This document shows positions 49,309 through 58,313 of a stretch of DNA of 64,000 bases, piece by piece (position 1 is the first letter of the stretch; every line of letters starts with the position of its first letter). The notes below the pieces were generated by a model. That model did no database searches. It saw only the letters and a list, made by a program, of their open reading frames with translations, and was not told the origin of the DNA. Position numbers and translations under genes: made by a program. The DNA comes from Anaerolineae bacterium (lineage in GTDB: Bacteria; Chloroflexota; Anaerolineae; UBA3071): assembly GCA_029907105.1 (NCBI GenBank), contig JARYMM010000003.1, forward strand, positions 62,001 through 126,000, given 5' to 3'.

Positions 49309-50015
49309 GTTCCAGGCTCCTCAGTGCAGGATGCAGGATGCAGGATGCGATGAGGCAATGAGGCAACCAGGCAATGAGGGCCTTGCCCCTTGCTTCTTGC
49401 CTCTTGCTCGATCTCTTCGGCAGAAACCGGGCCAGGCCGCAGCACGGCGGGTGGGCTGACCGTCAGGTCGAGCACCGTGGACGGCACGCCGCCAGGGCAA
49501 GGGCCGCCGTCCAGGATCAGGTCCACGCGTCCGCCAAGCTGCGTCAGCACCTCCTCGGCAGTGACCGGATCGGGCTGGCCAGAGCGGTTGGCGCTGGTGG
49601 CTGCCAGCGGCGCGCCCAGGGCGGCGATGAGCCCTCGCGCCACCGGGTGATCGGGCACGCGCACGGCCACGCTGTCGCCGCCGGCGGTGACCACGTCGGG
49701 CACGACAGGGCGCTTGCGCAGCACCAACGTCAGCGGCCCCGGCCAGAAACGGGCCGCCAGCCGCTCGGCCAGCAGCGGGATGCTCTCAACCACGGCGGGG
49801 AGATCGGCAACGTCGGCCAGCAGGAGGGGGATGGCTTTGTCGCCCGGTCGCTCCTTGGCCTGGTAGAGCCGCGTCACAGCCTGCGCGTCGAAGGCCGGCG
49901 CGCCAACGCCATAGACGGTATCGGTGGGAAAGGCCACCAGCCCGCCCCGCCGCAGCACCTCGACGGCCTTCTCCACAGCCTCTGGATGGTCAGCAGGAAT
50001 GATCGCCGTGTTCAT
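49266..50015 (-). CDS. tsaC: threonylcarbamoyl-AMP synthase (with repeat-derived C-terminus)
   Basis: Makes threonylcarbamoyl-AMP for the t6A37 modification of tRNA. 249 aa from ATG 50015; the track TTG start is 6 codons earlier. Family blocks: RRGGLVAFPTDTVYGVGAPAF, KERPGDKAIPLLL, ARFWPGPLTLVLR, ATSANRSGQPDPVT, GGVPSTVLDL, and RPGPVSAEEIE near 205, where short TsaC proteins normally end. The last ~43 residues come from a word-repeat and from rpiB sequence in another frame, so the native stop seems to have been lost. It lacks the SUA5 domain. Confidence 0.9.
   Translation of the reverse strand: MNTAIIPADHPEAVEKAVEVLRRGGLVAFPTDTVYGVGAPAFDAQAVTRLYQAKERPGDKAIPLLLADVADLPAVVESIPLLAERLAARFWPGPLTLVLRKRPVVPDVVTAGGDSVAVRVPDHPVARGLIAALGAPLAATSANRSGQPDPVTAEEVLTQLGGRVDLILDGGPCPGGVPSTVLDLTVSPPAVLRPGPVSAEEIEQEARSKGQGPHCLVASLPHRILHPASCTEEPGTCASLSVRITLATC
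49326..49408. repeat. word-hairpin repeat at the tsaC 3' end (GCAGGAT / TTGCTTC words)
   Basis: GCAGGAT is repeated three times, then GATGAGGCAA-like words, then CCTTGCCCCTTGCTTCTTGCC. The GCAAGAGGCAAGAAGCAAG and GCATCCTGCATC words (reverse strand) are the same as those of the element inside the ligase gene at 5307-5367. Confidence 0.7.
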
Positions 50016-50958
50016 TGAGGATAAACCGCTCAATTACCGCTACCACGCCGTCTTCGGCTACGGAGGGGGCGATCCAGTCGGCAGCGGCCTTGACCTCCGG
50101 CGTGGCGTTGCCCATGGCCACCCCCAGCCCGGCCCATTGCACCATAGACAGGTCGTTTTCGTTATCCCCGACGGCGATGGTGGCCGCCTGAGGGATGCCC
50201 AGATGGGCTGCCAGGCGGGCCACCCCTCGCCCTTTGGAGACTCCCGGCGGCGTGGCCTCCACGAAGAGGGGATGGGAGCGCACAATCTGCAGCCGGCCGG
50301 AGAAAGCTGCCTTCAGTTCGGGCAGGATCTCGTCGCCCGTGGCCGGATGGGCGATGAGCATGGCCTTGCTGGGCCTGGCGTGCAGGGCGGCGGCCAGGTC
50401 GGCCACCAACTGGACGCGCTGGCCAAAGTAACGATAGTAAAAATCGCTCTCCTGCTGTAACCCTTCGAGATACATCACCCCGTCCAGGAACAGGGCCATC
50501 TCTATACGTCCCACCTGGAACGAGAAGTCGCCGGGGATCTCCGGAACCTGGTGGGCTTCCGACGACAGGCGAAAAGGCTGCCCCTGGCGGGCGGCGACCC
50601 AGCCGATGAGCTCACGGGCCAGGGCCTGGGAAAAGGTCTCCTCGTGCAGCACCGTGCCATCTACGGGGCTTTTGATCAGGCCGCCCTGATAGCAGATCAG
50701 GGGCACGGTAATGCCCAGTTGGCGGGCATAGGAGAGCGCGGCGTCGAAGCCGCGGCCGGTGGCCAGGGTCACGGCCACGCCGGCAGCCTGGGCGCGGCGC
50801 ACCGCCTCGCGCACCGCCGGGCGGATGCGCTGGTCATCGCCCATCACCGTGCCATCGAGGTCCAGAACCAGCAGACGATAGCTCAAGTTACTTTCCACAC
50901 TTGACTCCACTTTGGCCCTTTCGGCGATGGCCACAAAACTACCGTCTCTTGTAGACAT
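49990..50958 (-). CDS. Cof-type HAD-IIB family phosphatase
   Basis: 322-aa haloacid-dehalogenase hydrolase. Motif I LLVLDLDGTVMGDD begins only near residue 29, so a later start is possible, but ATG 50958 has GAGG just upstream. Motif II is TLATGRGF, motif III the Lys region VSKGRGVARLAAHLGI, and motif IV GDNENDLSMVQWAG. The large C2B cap lies between them. Typical substrates are sugar phosphates or flavin nucleotides; none can be assigned. Its end overlaps tsaC by 26 bp and its start overlaps the broken relE. Confidence 0.88.
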   Translation of the reverse strand: MSTRDGSFVAIAERAKVESSVESNLSYRLLVLDLDGTVMGDDQRIRPAVREAVRRAQAAGVAVTLATGRGFDAALSYARQLGITVPLICYQGGLIKSPVDGTVLHEETFSQALARELIGWVAARQGQPFRLSSEAHQVPEIPGDFSFQVGRIEMALFLDGVMYLEGLQQESDFYYRYFGQRVQLVADLAAALHARPSKAMLIAHPATGDEILPELKAAFSGRLQIVRSHPLFVEATPPGVSKGRGVARLAAHLGIPQAATIAVGDNENDLSMVQWAGLGVAMGNATPEVKAAADWIAPSVAEDGVVAVIERFILNEHGDHSC

Positions 50959-51201
50959 CGCCTCGGTGCTTGATGAGGTGGACGATGAGCCGCCGCTCAG
51001 CCTGATTGACAGTGTAAAGAGCTCGATAGCTGCCTATCCGCAACTCGAACAGACCCTTCCACTCGCCAGTCAGCGGCTCCGGCATACGGCATCGAAACTC
51101 TCCGACAGCCAACGGAGCTTGCTGAGAATCCTCTGAGCTATAGGCTTGTCCAGGCTGACCAAGTCATCCCTGGCTTCAGGCATCAACTCCAGGCTGTACA
51201 C
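50939..51201 (-). pseudogene. RelE/ParE-type toxin, frameshifted
   Basis: Not in the ORF track. Frame 1 from GTG 51201 reads YSLELMPEARDDLVSLDKP and AQRILSKLRWLSESFDAV, then hits a stop. The next frame continues with MPEPLTGEWKGLFELRIG and YRALYTVNQAERRLIVHLIK, then HRGDVYKRR and a stop at 50939. The two halves join into a normal RelE toxin if one base is added near 51080, so this is a one-base deletion. The gene is probably inactive, unless the shift is a sequencing error. Confidence 0.75.
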
Positions 51202-51202
51202 A

Positions 51203-51280
51203 TCACCACTCCAGGCCAGGTTGAGCAGCAACTTCTTGGGCAGGGATGGTTTCAGCCCCCTCCCGCACCTTTGTGCTCAT
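51203..51280 (-). CDS. possible remnant antitoxin ORF upstream of the broken relE
   Basis: ATG 51280 with a good SD (GGAGGG, 7 nt) opens a 25-codon frame (starts MSTKVREGAETIPAQEV) that stops just before the relE start. Position and spacing are those of an antitoxin gene, but it is far too short, so it is probably a truncated or frameshifted antitoxin. The stretch 51281-51432 upstream of it shows no feature I can support. Confidence 0.35.
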   Translation of the reverse strand: MSTKVREGAETIPAQEVAAQPGLEW

Positions 51281-51432
51281 GATCAATCCCTCCAGATATA
51301 GTTCAAGGAAACAACCACGCCCGCTGCCTGAGCGCGATATGCACTGCCGACCGGATGCGCATGTCCTCGATGTCTGAAAGGGCGGGTAAGGACGACGTTA
51401 TAGCTCATCGAGTTCCCGCTCCCTCCTGCCTC

Positions 51433-51819
51433 TCAATGCCTCCGTTTCTTGCGCGGACGAATCGAAAAAGAGGACGGTTTCACCGGGCCGCCCGAATGAG
51501 CGATCTTTATCGTCCGCTCCCTCTGGTAATCGCGGATCTCCCGCGCCAACGGATGGCTTGGGTCAACCTGCAGATGAGTGATGGAGACAATGACCTGATC
51601 CCTGGCCTTGATGAGCTCTGGCGGTGTCACGTCGCAGACAATACCGCCTTCGTCACCCAGGTAGAATACCCGCCGGATTTGCAGTCCCTGGTCGCGGGCC
51701 ACCCGGATGCCTTGCTTGCGCATCGTCCGGAAACATGCACTTGTCGGTCGAACAGGGATGGGAAGCTGGGCTTCCATCTTGCGCATCAGTTCCTTCGCTT
51801 TGGCGTAATCATCAATCAT
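51433..51819 (-). CDS. small protein of unknown function
   Basis: 128 aa, probably cytoplasmic and basic. It contains IDDYAKAKELMRKMEAQL at the start, a central beta region (YLGDEGGIVCDVTPPE, QVIVSITHLQVDP), then HPLAREIRDYQRERTIKIA and a Lys/Arg-rich end (RPRKKRRH). I do not recognise the family. ATG 51819 has GGAGGGGA upstream and a near-consensus TTGACA-17-TAGAAT promoter, so it is certainly a real gene. It is divergent from the PBP gene. Confidence 0.75.
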   Translation of the reverse strand: MIDDYAKAKELMRKMEAQLPIPVRPTSACFRTMRKQGIRVARDQGLQIRRVFYLGDEGGIVCDVTPPELIKARDQVIVSITHLQVDPSHPLAREIRDYQRERTIKIAHSGGPVKPSSFSIRPRKKRRH

Positions 51820-51849
51820 GACATCTCCCCTCCAGTGTGTCTTATCAGC

Positions 51850-51878
51850 ATTCTACACCACGTCCCTGCTTGTGTCAA
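51850..51878 (-). promoter_or_regulatory. sigma70 promoter of the 128-aa protein gene
   Basis: Minus-strand TTGACA (51878-51873), 17 nt, TAGAAT (51855-51850). Confidence 0.75.
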
Positions 51879-51894
51879 GCAGCGGAAGCGCAAC

Positions 51895-51922
51895 TTGACG
51901 CCACAGGCCGGTGCGCTATAAT
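51895..51922 (+). promoter_or_regulatory. sigma70 promoter of the PBP1A gene
   Basis: TTGACG (51895-51900), 16 nt, TATAAT (51917-51922), about 105 nt before the start codon. Confidence 0.7.
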
Positions 51923-52030
51923 CTGTCGCAGCGGCAGGGGAACCGCGACGGCACCCTGTTCGTCTGAGATGTGACCATTCATCCATCATCCTGGTCTAAT
52001 CAAGCATAAACCCAACGGGATCAAAGGCCC

Positions 52031-55000
52031 ATGTCATCATCACGACGTTATCCTACTCCCAGTTATCGTCAATATCCTGGCTATCCGCCGACACAGTCAT
52101 CCTATCCACGGCCAGCGCCACCGCCGTTGCCGCCGCAGCGGCGGCCATTGTTCTCAGGCCTGCTGGCCGTGGGCCTGTTGCTGCTCGCCTTGCTTTTCTT
52201 TCTCTTCGCCGGGGCCATGCTCGCCTATGCCTCCGTCGCCCGCGAGCTGCCCCTGCCGGGCGAACTGGAAACACGCGTGGCCAGCTTCGCCACCACGCAG
52301 ATTTACGACCGCCAGGGCAACCTGCTCAACGAGATCTTCGACCCACTCAGCGGGCGGCGCACCCGTGTGCCCCTCGACCAGATCTCGCCCTACCTGATCC
52401 AGGCCACCATCGCCACCGAGGATGCCAACTTCTACCAGCACCACGGCGTGGACCCCGTTGCCCTGCTGCGTATCATCATCCACGCCGTGCGGGAACGAGA
52501 GGTCATCGGCGGCAGCACCATCCCCCAGCAACTGGTCAAGCTGACCTTCCTCAGCCCCGAACGCACCCTGGAGCGCAAACTCAAGGAAGGCATCCTGGCC
52601 GCGGAGATCACCCGCCGCTACCCCAAGGACACCATCCTAGAGCTGTACCTGAACGAGATCCCCTACGGCAACTTGGCCGTGGGCATCGAGGCGGCGTCCG
52701 AGACCTACTTCGGCAAGCCGGCTTCCGACCTGACGCTGGCCGAGGCGGCGCTGCTGGCCGGGCTGCCGCAAGCTCCCAGCTACTACGACCCTTATACCAA
52801 TCTCTGGAACCCCGACGGCACCCCCGGCCCCGCCAAGCAACGACAGGGCATCGTGCTGGGGCTGATGGTCAAGCAGGGCTACATCACGCCGGAAGAAGCC
52901 AACGCCGCCTGGTTCCAGGAACTGAAGCTCACGCCACCCCGCTATGCCCTGAATGCTCCCCACTTCGTCATGTACGTGCGCGAACTGCTGGAAGCCGAAT
53001 ACGGCCCGGAGATTGTGCACAAGGGCGGCCTGCGCGTCTACACCACTCTCGATCCCCAACTGCAGGAGCTGGCCCAGCGGGCGGCGCGGGAGCACATCGA
53101 GCGCCTGCGCGACCGCAACGTCAGCAACGCCGCCGTGGTGGCCCTGCGACCGCAGACCGGCGAGATCCTGGCCATGGTGGGCAGCGTGGACTTCAACGAT
53201 CCCACCATTGACGGTCAGGTGAACGTGGCGCTGCGCCCGCGGCAGCCCGGCTCGGCCATCAAGCCGCTCACCTACCTGGCCACCTTCGAGAAGCAAGACG
53301 ACTGGTGGACGCCGGCCACGCTCATCGAAGACGTGCGCACGGAGTTCCCCGACGGGGCCAACCCGCCCTACGTGCCGGTCAACTACGACGGCCAGTACCA
53401 CGGCTGGGTCACCGTGCGCTCGGCGCTGGCCAACTCCTACAACATCCCGGCGGTGAAAGCGCTGCAACATGTGGGCCTGCCGGCCCTGCGCGATGTGGCC
53501 TACCGGCTGGGCATCACCACGCTCACCCGCCCCGACTACGGCCTCTCCCTCACCCTCGGCGGCGGCGAGGTCACCCTGCTGGAATTGACCGGAGCGTACG
53601 CCGTCTTTGCCAATGGCGGCGTGCGCGTGCCTCCAGTGGCCATCCTGCACGTGACCAGCGAGGACGGGAAGGTGCTGAAAGAATACGTACCTCCGGCTGG
53701 CGTGCAGGTCATCTCCCCCCAGCACGCTTACCTCATCACCTCCATCCTGTCCGACAACCGGGCGCGCACGCCGGCCTTTGGAGCCAACAGCCCCTTGCGC
53801 CTGTCCCGCCCGGCGGCGGCCAAGACGGGCACGACAGATGACTTCCGCGACAACTGGACCATCGGTTATACGCCAGACCTGGCAGTCGGCGTCTGGGTGG
53901 GCAACAACGACAACTCGGAGATGAAGAACGTCTCGGGCATCACCGGCGCGGCGCCCATCTGGCACGAGGTTATGGAAGGGGCACTGGCCGGCACAGAGGA
54001 GCGTGACTTCCCCATGCCGGAAGGCATCCGCATCATCGAAATCTGCGAGCTCACCGGTGCGGTGCCCGATTCCACCTGCCCGCCGGACAAACGCCGCTCC
54101 GAGGTCTTCGCCGCCTGGCAATTGCCGCCCGGGGCCGACCGCGAGAACTACCGCGTATTGCTCCTGCAACCCAGCGACGGCGAGGTCGTGCAAGGTATCG
54201 TGCCCGTCGTTGGCCGGGTGCAGATCCCCGATTTCCATCACTACATCGTGGAATACGGCGAGACGCATGCGCCAGAGGCCTGGGGTCAGGTAGGGGAGCC
54301 GGGCTACACCCCTGTGGAAGCGGGGTTGCTGGCCGAATGGGACACCCGTCAGTTGAGCAAGGAGGGGCCACACGTGCTGCGCGTGGTGGCCGTGGACACC
54401 CGTGGACGGCGCTACGAATCGGACATCGTCCGCCTGCAGGTGATCATCCCCACGCCGACGCCGGAGCCCTCGGCCACCCCGACGCTGACGCCGACGCTCA
54501 CCCCCACACCCACGAGCACGGCGACAGCCACGCTGAGTCCGACGCCGCCCATCACGCCCACGGCGACGGCCACGGTCACCCCGGAGCCGACCGGCACGCC
54601 CACCCTGACTCCCACACCGACGGCCATGCCCTCGCCCGCTGGGCCCACACCAACCCCCACGGCGACGATCGCCCTTCGGGCGCGCGTCGAAAAGCCGGCC
54701 GCAGGCAGCACCGTCAGCGGGGAAGTGGCCGTACACGGGGATGCGGCCGGCAGCGGCTTTGCCGGCTACCGCCTGGAGTTCGGCGAAAGCGGAGCGCCCA
54801 CGACCTGGCAGTTCATCGCTGAAGGAACGGCCCCTGTCATCGGCGGGGTGCTGGGCCGCTGGCCCACGCTGGGCCTGGCCGATGGAGTCTACACACTGCG
54901 GCTGACCGTGTTCGACACGGCCGGCAGCCAGGCCGCAGCCCTGGTCTCCGTCAAAGTGGACAACACACCACCATCGGTGCGGCTGATAGAGCCTGCGGAG

Positions 55001-55228
55001 GGGGCCGTGCTCAGCGCGGGGCCGGTGCGCTTGCGGGCAGAAGCGTCGGACAACCTGGGGCTGGCGCAGGTGGACTTTTTCGTAGACGAGGAACTGGCAG
55101 GCAGCGTCGGCGCGCCGCCGTTTGAGGTGGACTGGCTGGCCACGGCCGGCAAACATCAGTTGAAAGCGCAGGCCACCGATCGGGCGGGCAGCGTGGCCAT
55201 CCATGTCGTGGAAGTGACGATACAGTAA
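52031..55228 (+). CDS. bifunctional penicillin-binding protein 1A (GT51 + transpeptidase) with Ig-like tail
   Basis: 1065-aa peptidoglycan polymerase anchored in the membrane. A Pro/Tyr-rich cytoplasmic head (about 1-40) precedes a membrane helix (about 45-68). The GT51 glycosyltransferase has ATEDANFYQHHGVDPVALLR, GGSTIPQQLVK and YLNEIPYGN. The transpeptidase has SxxK in RQPGSAIKPLTYLA, SxN in SALANSYNIPA and KTG in AAKTGTTDDFRDNW. After about residue 700 come an Ig-like segment, a Thr-Pro-rich linker (about 808-880) and two more Ig-like domains (about 880-1065), probably wall- or glycan-binding. The start has no strong SD. Confidence 0.93.
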   Translation: MSSSRRYPTPSYRQYPGYPPTQSSYPRPAPPPLPPQRRPLFSGLLAVGLLLLALLFFLFAGAMLAYASVARELPLPGELETRVASFATTQIYDRQGNLLNEIFDPLSGRRTRVPLDQISPYLIQATIATEDANFYQHHGVDPVALLRIIIHAVREREVIGGSTIPQQLVKLTFLSPERTLERKLKEGILAAEITRRYPKDTILELYLNEIPYGNLAVGIEAASETYFGKPASDLTLAEAALLAGLPQAPSYYDPYTNLWNPDGTPGPAKQRQGIVLGLMVKQGYITPEEANAAWFQELKLTPPRYALNAPHFVMYVRELLEAEYGPEIVHKGGLRVYTTLDPQLQELAQRAAREHIERLRDRNVSNAAVVALRPQTGEILAMVGSVDFNDPTIDGQVNVALRPRQPGSAIKPLTYLATFEKQDDWWTPATLIEDVRTEFPDGANPPYVPVNYDGQYHGWVTVRSALANSYNIPAVKALQHVGLPALRDVAYRLGITTLTRPDYGLSLTLGGGEVTLLELTGAYAVFANGGVRVPPVAILHVTSEDGKVLKEYVPPAGVQVISPQHAYLITSILSDNRARTPAFGANSPLRLSRPAAAKTGTTDDFRDNWTIGYTPDLAVGVWVGNNDNSEMKNVSGITGAAPIWHEVMEGALAGTEERDFPMPEGIRIIEICELTGAVPDSTCPPDKRRSEVFAAWQLPPGADRENYRVLLLQPSDGEVVQGIVPVVGRVQIPDFHHYIVEYGETHAPEAWGQVGEPGYTPVEAGLLAEWDTRQLSKEGPHVLRVVAVDTRGRRYESDIVRLQVIIPTPTPEPSATPTLTPTLTPTPTSTATATLSPTPPITPTATATVTPEPTGTPTLTPTPTAMPSPAGPTPTPTATIALRARVEKPAAGSTVSGEVAVHGDAAGSGFAGYRLEFGESGAPTTWQFIAEGTAPVIGGVLGRWPTLGLADGVYTLRLTVFDTAGSQAAALVSVKVDNTPPSVRLIEPAEGAVLSAGPVRLRAEASDNLGLAQVDFFVDEELAGSVGAPPFEVDWLATAGKHQLKAQATDRAGSVAIHVVEVTIQ

Positions 55229-55236
55229 GCGATGCG

Positions 55237-55276
55237 AAGGCCCCCGGTCTCTTCGAGAGAGCGGGGGCCTTTTCTT
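55237..55276 (+). terminator. rho-independent terminator
   Basis: AAGGCCCCCG / CGGGGGCCTT stem with an internal CTCT-tcg-AGAG, followed by TTTCTTT, 8 nt after the PBP stop. The other strand can also serve the convergent M23 gene. Confidence 0.9.
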
Positions 55277-55295
55277 TCAGCATCGGCACCGCTGG

Positions 55296-56489
55296 TCATT
55301 GCGCCGACAGGAAACACAAAGGGTTGCGCGGCACGTTGTTGTAGCGGATCTCGAAGTGCAGATGCGCTCCCTCGGCCATGCCTGTGGCCCCTGCCGAGCC
55401 GATGCGCTGGCCCTTGGCCACCACCGTGCCCTGCTGCACCGAAACGGCGCTCAGGTGAGCATACAGCGTGCTGAACCCGTTGTTGTGATTGATGACGATG
55501 TAGTTGCCGTAGCCGCCGTTGTAGCCCCCCGTCCGGACCACGGACACGACGCCCGAATCGGCGGCCAGCACCGCCCCACCCAGGGGGATGCCGATGTCTA
55601 TGCCCTTGTGCGGCCATGACCGTGGTCGGCCGTAAATCGTTGTGGAACCGAAGATATCCATGATCCTCCCCCGGCCCGGCCACGAGAACTGGCCTGTGCC
55701 CACCCGGCTTGGCTCCGACACCGCGCCCGTGTAGCCACTTGCACTCACGTAGATGTCTTCCTTCTTGCCTCCGGGGATGATGAGCACCTGGCCGGGCACC
55801 AGCGGCGAGTTTTCATCCTTCAGCCCGTTCGGCTCCAAGCCGACGATAGCCTTTGGTTCCACCTTGTACAGGCGGGCAATGTCGCTGAGGGTATCCCCCT
55901 CCTCCACCACGTGATGCACGCCGTCCACCGGCAAGATCACCAACTGCTGTCCCACCCGCAGCAACTGCGGGCACAGCTCCAACCCGCTGGCCCACATCAC
56001 GGTGTTCAGGCTCAGCTTATACTTGCTGGCGATACCGGAGAGCGTATCCCCTGCCTCCACAGTATGGGTGATGATCTCCAGGCGCGGGCGTTCAGGGATG
56101 ATGGTGAAGGGCACAGCCATCCGCATCAGCGAGTCGCTGGATTCCAGCCCGCTGCCGCCCCGCCGCGGCCAGAAGGAGATCAGAGGTAGCGACTCATCGG
56201 CTGTTGCCTCCGGCTGAGGTGACTCAAGGCGAGGCAACTCCCAGCGCGGCAGCTCCACCTGGCTGAAGATCAGCACCAGCGCCGCAACCAGGATCATGGC
56301 GGCGTGGGAGGCCCAGCGCATAGGAGTGAAACCGCTGAAATAATCCCTGGCGAAAGCGGCCAGCCGGACCCAGAGACCCTGATCGAGGCCGGTCTCTTCC
56401 TCGTCGCCCTCAGCGGCTTCCAGGTCGGCCGTAGTATCGGACGGAGGTCGCCTATCGTCTTCGTCGGGAATGGATTGCGCTTCAGACAT
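55296..56489 (-). CDS. membrane-anchored LysM / M23 family metallopeptidase
   Basis: 397-aa cell-wall endopeptidase. A cytoplasmic acidic head (about 1-55) is followed by one membrane helix (about 61-80). Two LysM domains come next (about 140-185: VEAGDTLSGIASKYKLS; about 190-238: VEEGDTLSDIARLYKVE). The M23 domain (about 280-395) has the zinc motifs HKGIDIGIP (HxxxD-type) and GAHLHFEI. It sits convergently opposite the PBP and next to rho. Likely works with PBP1A in wall remodelling. Confidence 0.9.
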   Translation of the reverse strand: MSEAQSIPDEDDRRPPSDTTADLEAAEGDEEETGLDQGLWVRLAAFARDYFSGFTPMRWASHAAMILVAALVLIFSQVELPRWELPRLESPQPEATADESLPLISFWPRRGGSGLESSDSLMRMAVPFTIIPERPRLEIITHTVEAGDTLSGIASKYKLSLNTVMWASGLELCPQLLRVGQQLVILPVDGVHHVVEEGDTLSDIARLYKVEPKAIVGLEPNGLKDENSPLVPGQVLIIPGGKKEDIYVSASGYTGAVSEPSRVGTGQFSWPGRGRIMDIFGSTTIYGRPRSWPHKGIDIGIPLGGAVLAADSGVVSVVRTGGYNGGYGNYIVINHNNGFSTLYAHLSAVSVQQGTVVAKGQRIGSAGATGMAEGAHLHFEIRYNNVPRNPLCFLSAQ

Positions 56490-56506
56490 CTCCTGTCTCC
56501 AGCGCC

Positions 56507-57778
56507 CTAGATTCCGCCTGTGGTCAGGGAGGCCAGGAACTCCCGGTTGCTGCGCGTGCGCCGCAGTTGATCGAGCAGCGGGACGATGGCTTCCTCGCCG
56601 CCGCCCAGGGCGTCCACCATGCGCCGCATGGTCCAGACCCTCTTCAGGACCTCCGGCTCCAGCAACAGCTCCTCCCGCCGCGTGCCGGAGCGCTCGATGT
56701 CGAAAGCCGGGAAAATGCGCCGCTCGGCCAACTTGCGGTTCAGGTGCAACTCCATGTTCCCCGTGCCCTTGAACTCCTCGTAGATCACATCATCCATGCG
56801 GCTGCCCGTATCCACCAGACAGGTGGCGATGATGGTCAGGCTGCCGCCGCCTTCGATGTTGCGCGCCGCGCCGAAGAAGCGCTTGGGAGGATACAACGCG
56901 GCGGGGTCAATGCCGCCCGACAGCGTGCGGCCACTGGGAGGCACCACCAGGTTGTAGGCACGGGCCAGACGGGTGATGGAATCGGCCAGGATGACCACGT
57001 CCTTGCCCGCTTCCACCAACCGCTTGGCCCGCTCCAGTGCCATCTCCGCCACCCGCGTGTGATCCTGCACGGGGGCATCGAAGGTGGCCGCCACCACTTC
57101 CGCCTCCACCGAGCGGTCCACATCGGTCACTTCCTCCGGCCGTTCGCCGATGAGCACAACCATCAGGTGTACGTCGTCATAGTTGCCGGTGATGCCATTG
57201 GCGATGTGCTTGAGGACGGTGGTCTTGCCGGCCTTGGGCGGGGAGACGATAAGGCCACGCTGCCCGCGGCCGATGGGGGCCAGCAAATCGAGCAGACGGG
57301 TGACCAGAATATCCGGCGTGGTCTCCAGCCGAAACTGCTGGTCGGGGAAAACGGGGGTCAGCGTATCGAAATGGGGACGTTCTTTGGCCTCCTCCGGGTC
57401 CTGGCCATTGACCGTTTCCACTTTCAACAGGCTGAAGTACTTCTCCGATTCCTTCGGCGGGCGCACCTGCCCGATGACGTGATCGCCCGTGCGCAGGCCG
57501 AAGCGGCGGATTTGGGATTGCGAGACATAGACATCCTCCGGGCCGGGCAGCAGGTGGGCCGAGCGCAGGAAGCCGATGCCTTCGGCCACGATCTCCAACA
57601 CGCCACCGCCGAGGAAAAAGCCCATGTCCTGGGCCTGGGCGGCCAGAATGCGCAGGATGAGATCGTCCTTCTTCAGCCGCGTGTAGCCGGTGATGTTCAT
57701 GTCGCGGGCAATGTTACGCAGCTCTTCCACAGTATACTTTTCCAGTTCGGCAACGTTCATATTGCTTTTATCGTTCAT
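56507..57778 (-). CDS. rho: transcription termination factor Rho
   Basis: Hexameric RNA helicase ending transcription; 423 aa from ATG 57778 (GGGAGTGA upstream). The track start 60 codons earlier is in the leader and not conserved. The N-terminal helical domain ([22 protein letters not shown]) leads to the cold-shock RNA-binding domain ([28 protein letters not shown]). The ATPase core has Walker [17 protein letters not shown], Walker [17 protein letters not shown] and the Q/R-loop regions [14 protein letters not shown]. No Thr/Asn-rich insertion. It is transcribed from a promoter about 500 nt upstream. Confidence 0.96.
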   Translation of the reverse strand: MNDKSNMNVAELEKYTVEELRNIARDMNITGYTRLKKDDLILRILAAQAQDMGFFLGGGVLEIVAEGIGFLRSAHLLPGPEDVYVSQSQIRRFGLRTGDHVIGQVRPPKESEKYFSLLKVETVNGQDPEEAKERPHFDTLTPVFPDQQFRLETTPDILVTRLLDLLAPIGRGQRGLIVSPPKAGKTTVLKHIANGITGNYDDVHLMVVLIGERPEEVTDVDRSVEAEVVAATFDAPVQDHTRVAEMALERAKRLVEAGKDVVILADSITRLARAYNLVVPPSGRTLSGGIDPAALYPPKRFFGAARNIEGGGSLTIIATCLVDTGSRMDDVIYEEFKGTGNMELHLNRKLAERRIFPAFDIERSGTRREELLLEPEVLKRVWTMRRMVDALGGGEEAIVPLLDQLRRTRSNREFLASLTTGGI

Positions 57779-58270
57779 GGTTAGTTCACTCCCAAGCCAG
57801 GGATCAGATGCCACTTCTGCGCCCGTCACCCGCTGGTGTACAAGGCTGGCAGCCCCTGCGCCGAATGTCTCCGAGGGGATCACAGGGCCTCCAGCCATGC
57901 AAGGCGGCGGGTGCTGCTCACCCTGGACCGATGACGGCCTTTGCAGCCGCATCGGCACGCCGCTGAGGGTTTCTGGCCTCCCAACGTCGGGTCCAGCCGG
58001 CCCGACTGCCGCATCGCCGATCCGACGGGAGCAACTGAGCGGTCACAGGTAGCGAAGGAACAGGCGAGAGAAGATTAACGGGACATGATAACCCGATTGT
58101 CTATCCACTCAACGGTGTGAATAAGGGCCAGAGAAAAAAGATGGGAACATCCGCGAGGAATGTGCCAGCACAGCCAGGCAAGGATCAGGATGACCAATGA
58201 AAGGGCCTGCTGGCCAGGTGGTATCAGTTCGCAATGCTTCTGGCATGGCCCACCATGCCTCTTTCAATTT
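57779..58270 (-). promoter_or_regulatory. long rho leader (about 490 nt)
   Basis: No gene is visible on either strand. Near its 5' end is a small hairpin GGCATGG-tgg-GCCATGCC (58243-58260), and a TTTTTT run (58139-58134 in transcript sense) follows a weak stem, which could attenuate. The rest is C-rich in places and might bind Rho itself. Autoregulation of rho by its own leader is known in other bacteria; here it is inference. Confidence 0.5.
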
Positions 58271-58276
58271 ACGTTC

Positions 58277-58305
58277 ATTATAACACCATTTGTCCAGAAT
58301 GGCAA
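58277..58305 (-). promoter_or_regulatory. sigma70 promoter of rho
   Basis: Minus-strand TTGCCA (58305-58300), 17 nt, TATAAT (58282-58277). Confidence 0.75.
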
Positions 58306-58313
58306 ATGTGAAA

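Noticed and set aside
50912-51136. 74-aa plus-strand ORF
   Set aside because: It is the antisense of the frameshifted relE and the HAD gene start; the minus-strand reading gives clear RelE sequence.
51300-51432. minus-strand frame beginning MSYNVVLTRPF, reminiscent of a HicB antitoxin start
   Set aside because: Only the first few residues fit and the rest is not HicB-like; no support beyond chance.
52637-55204. 855-aa open frame on the minus strand
   Set aside because: Antisense shadow of the PBP1A gene.
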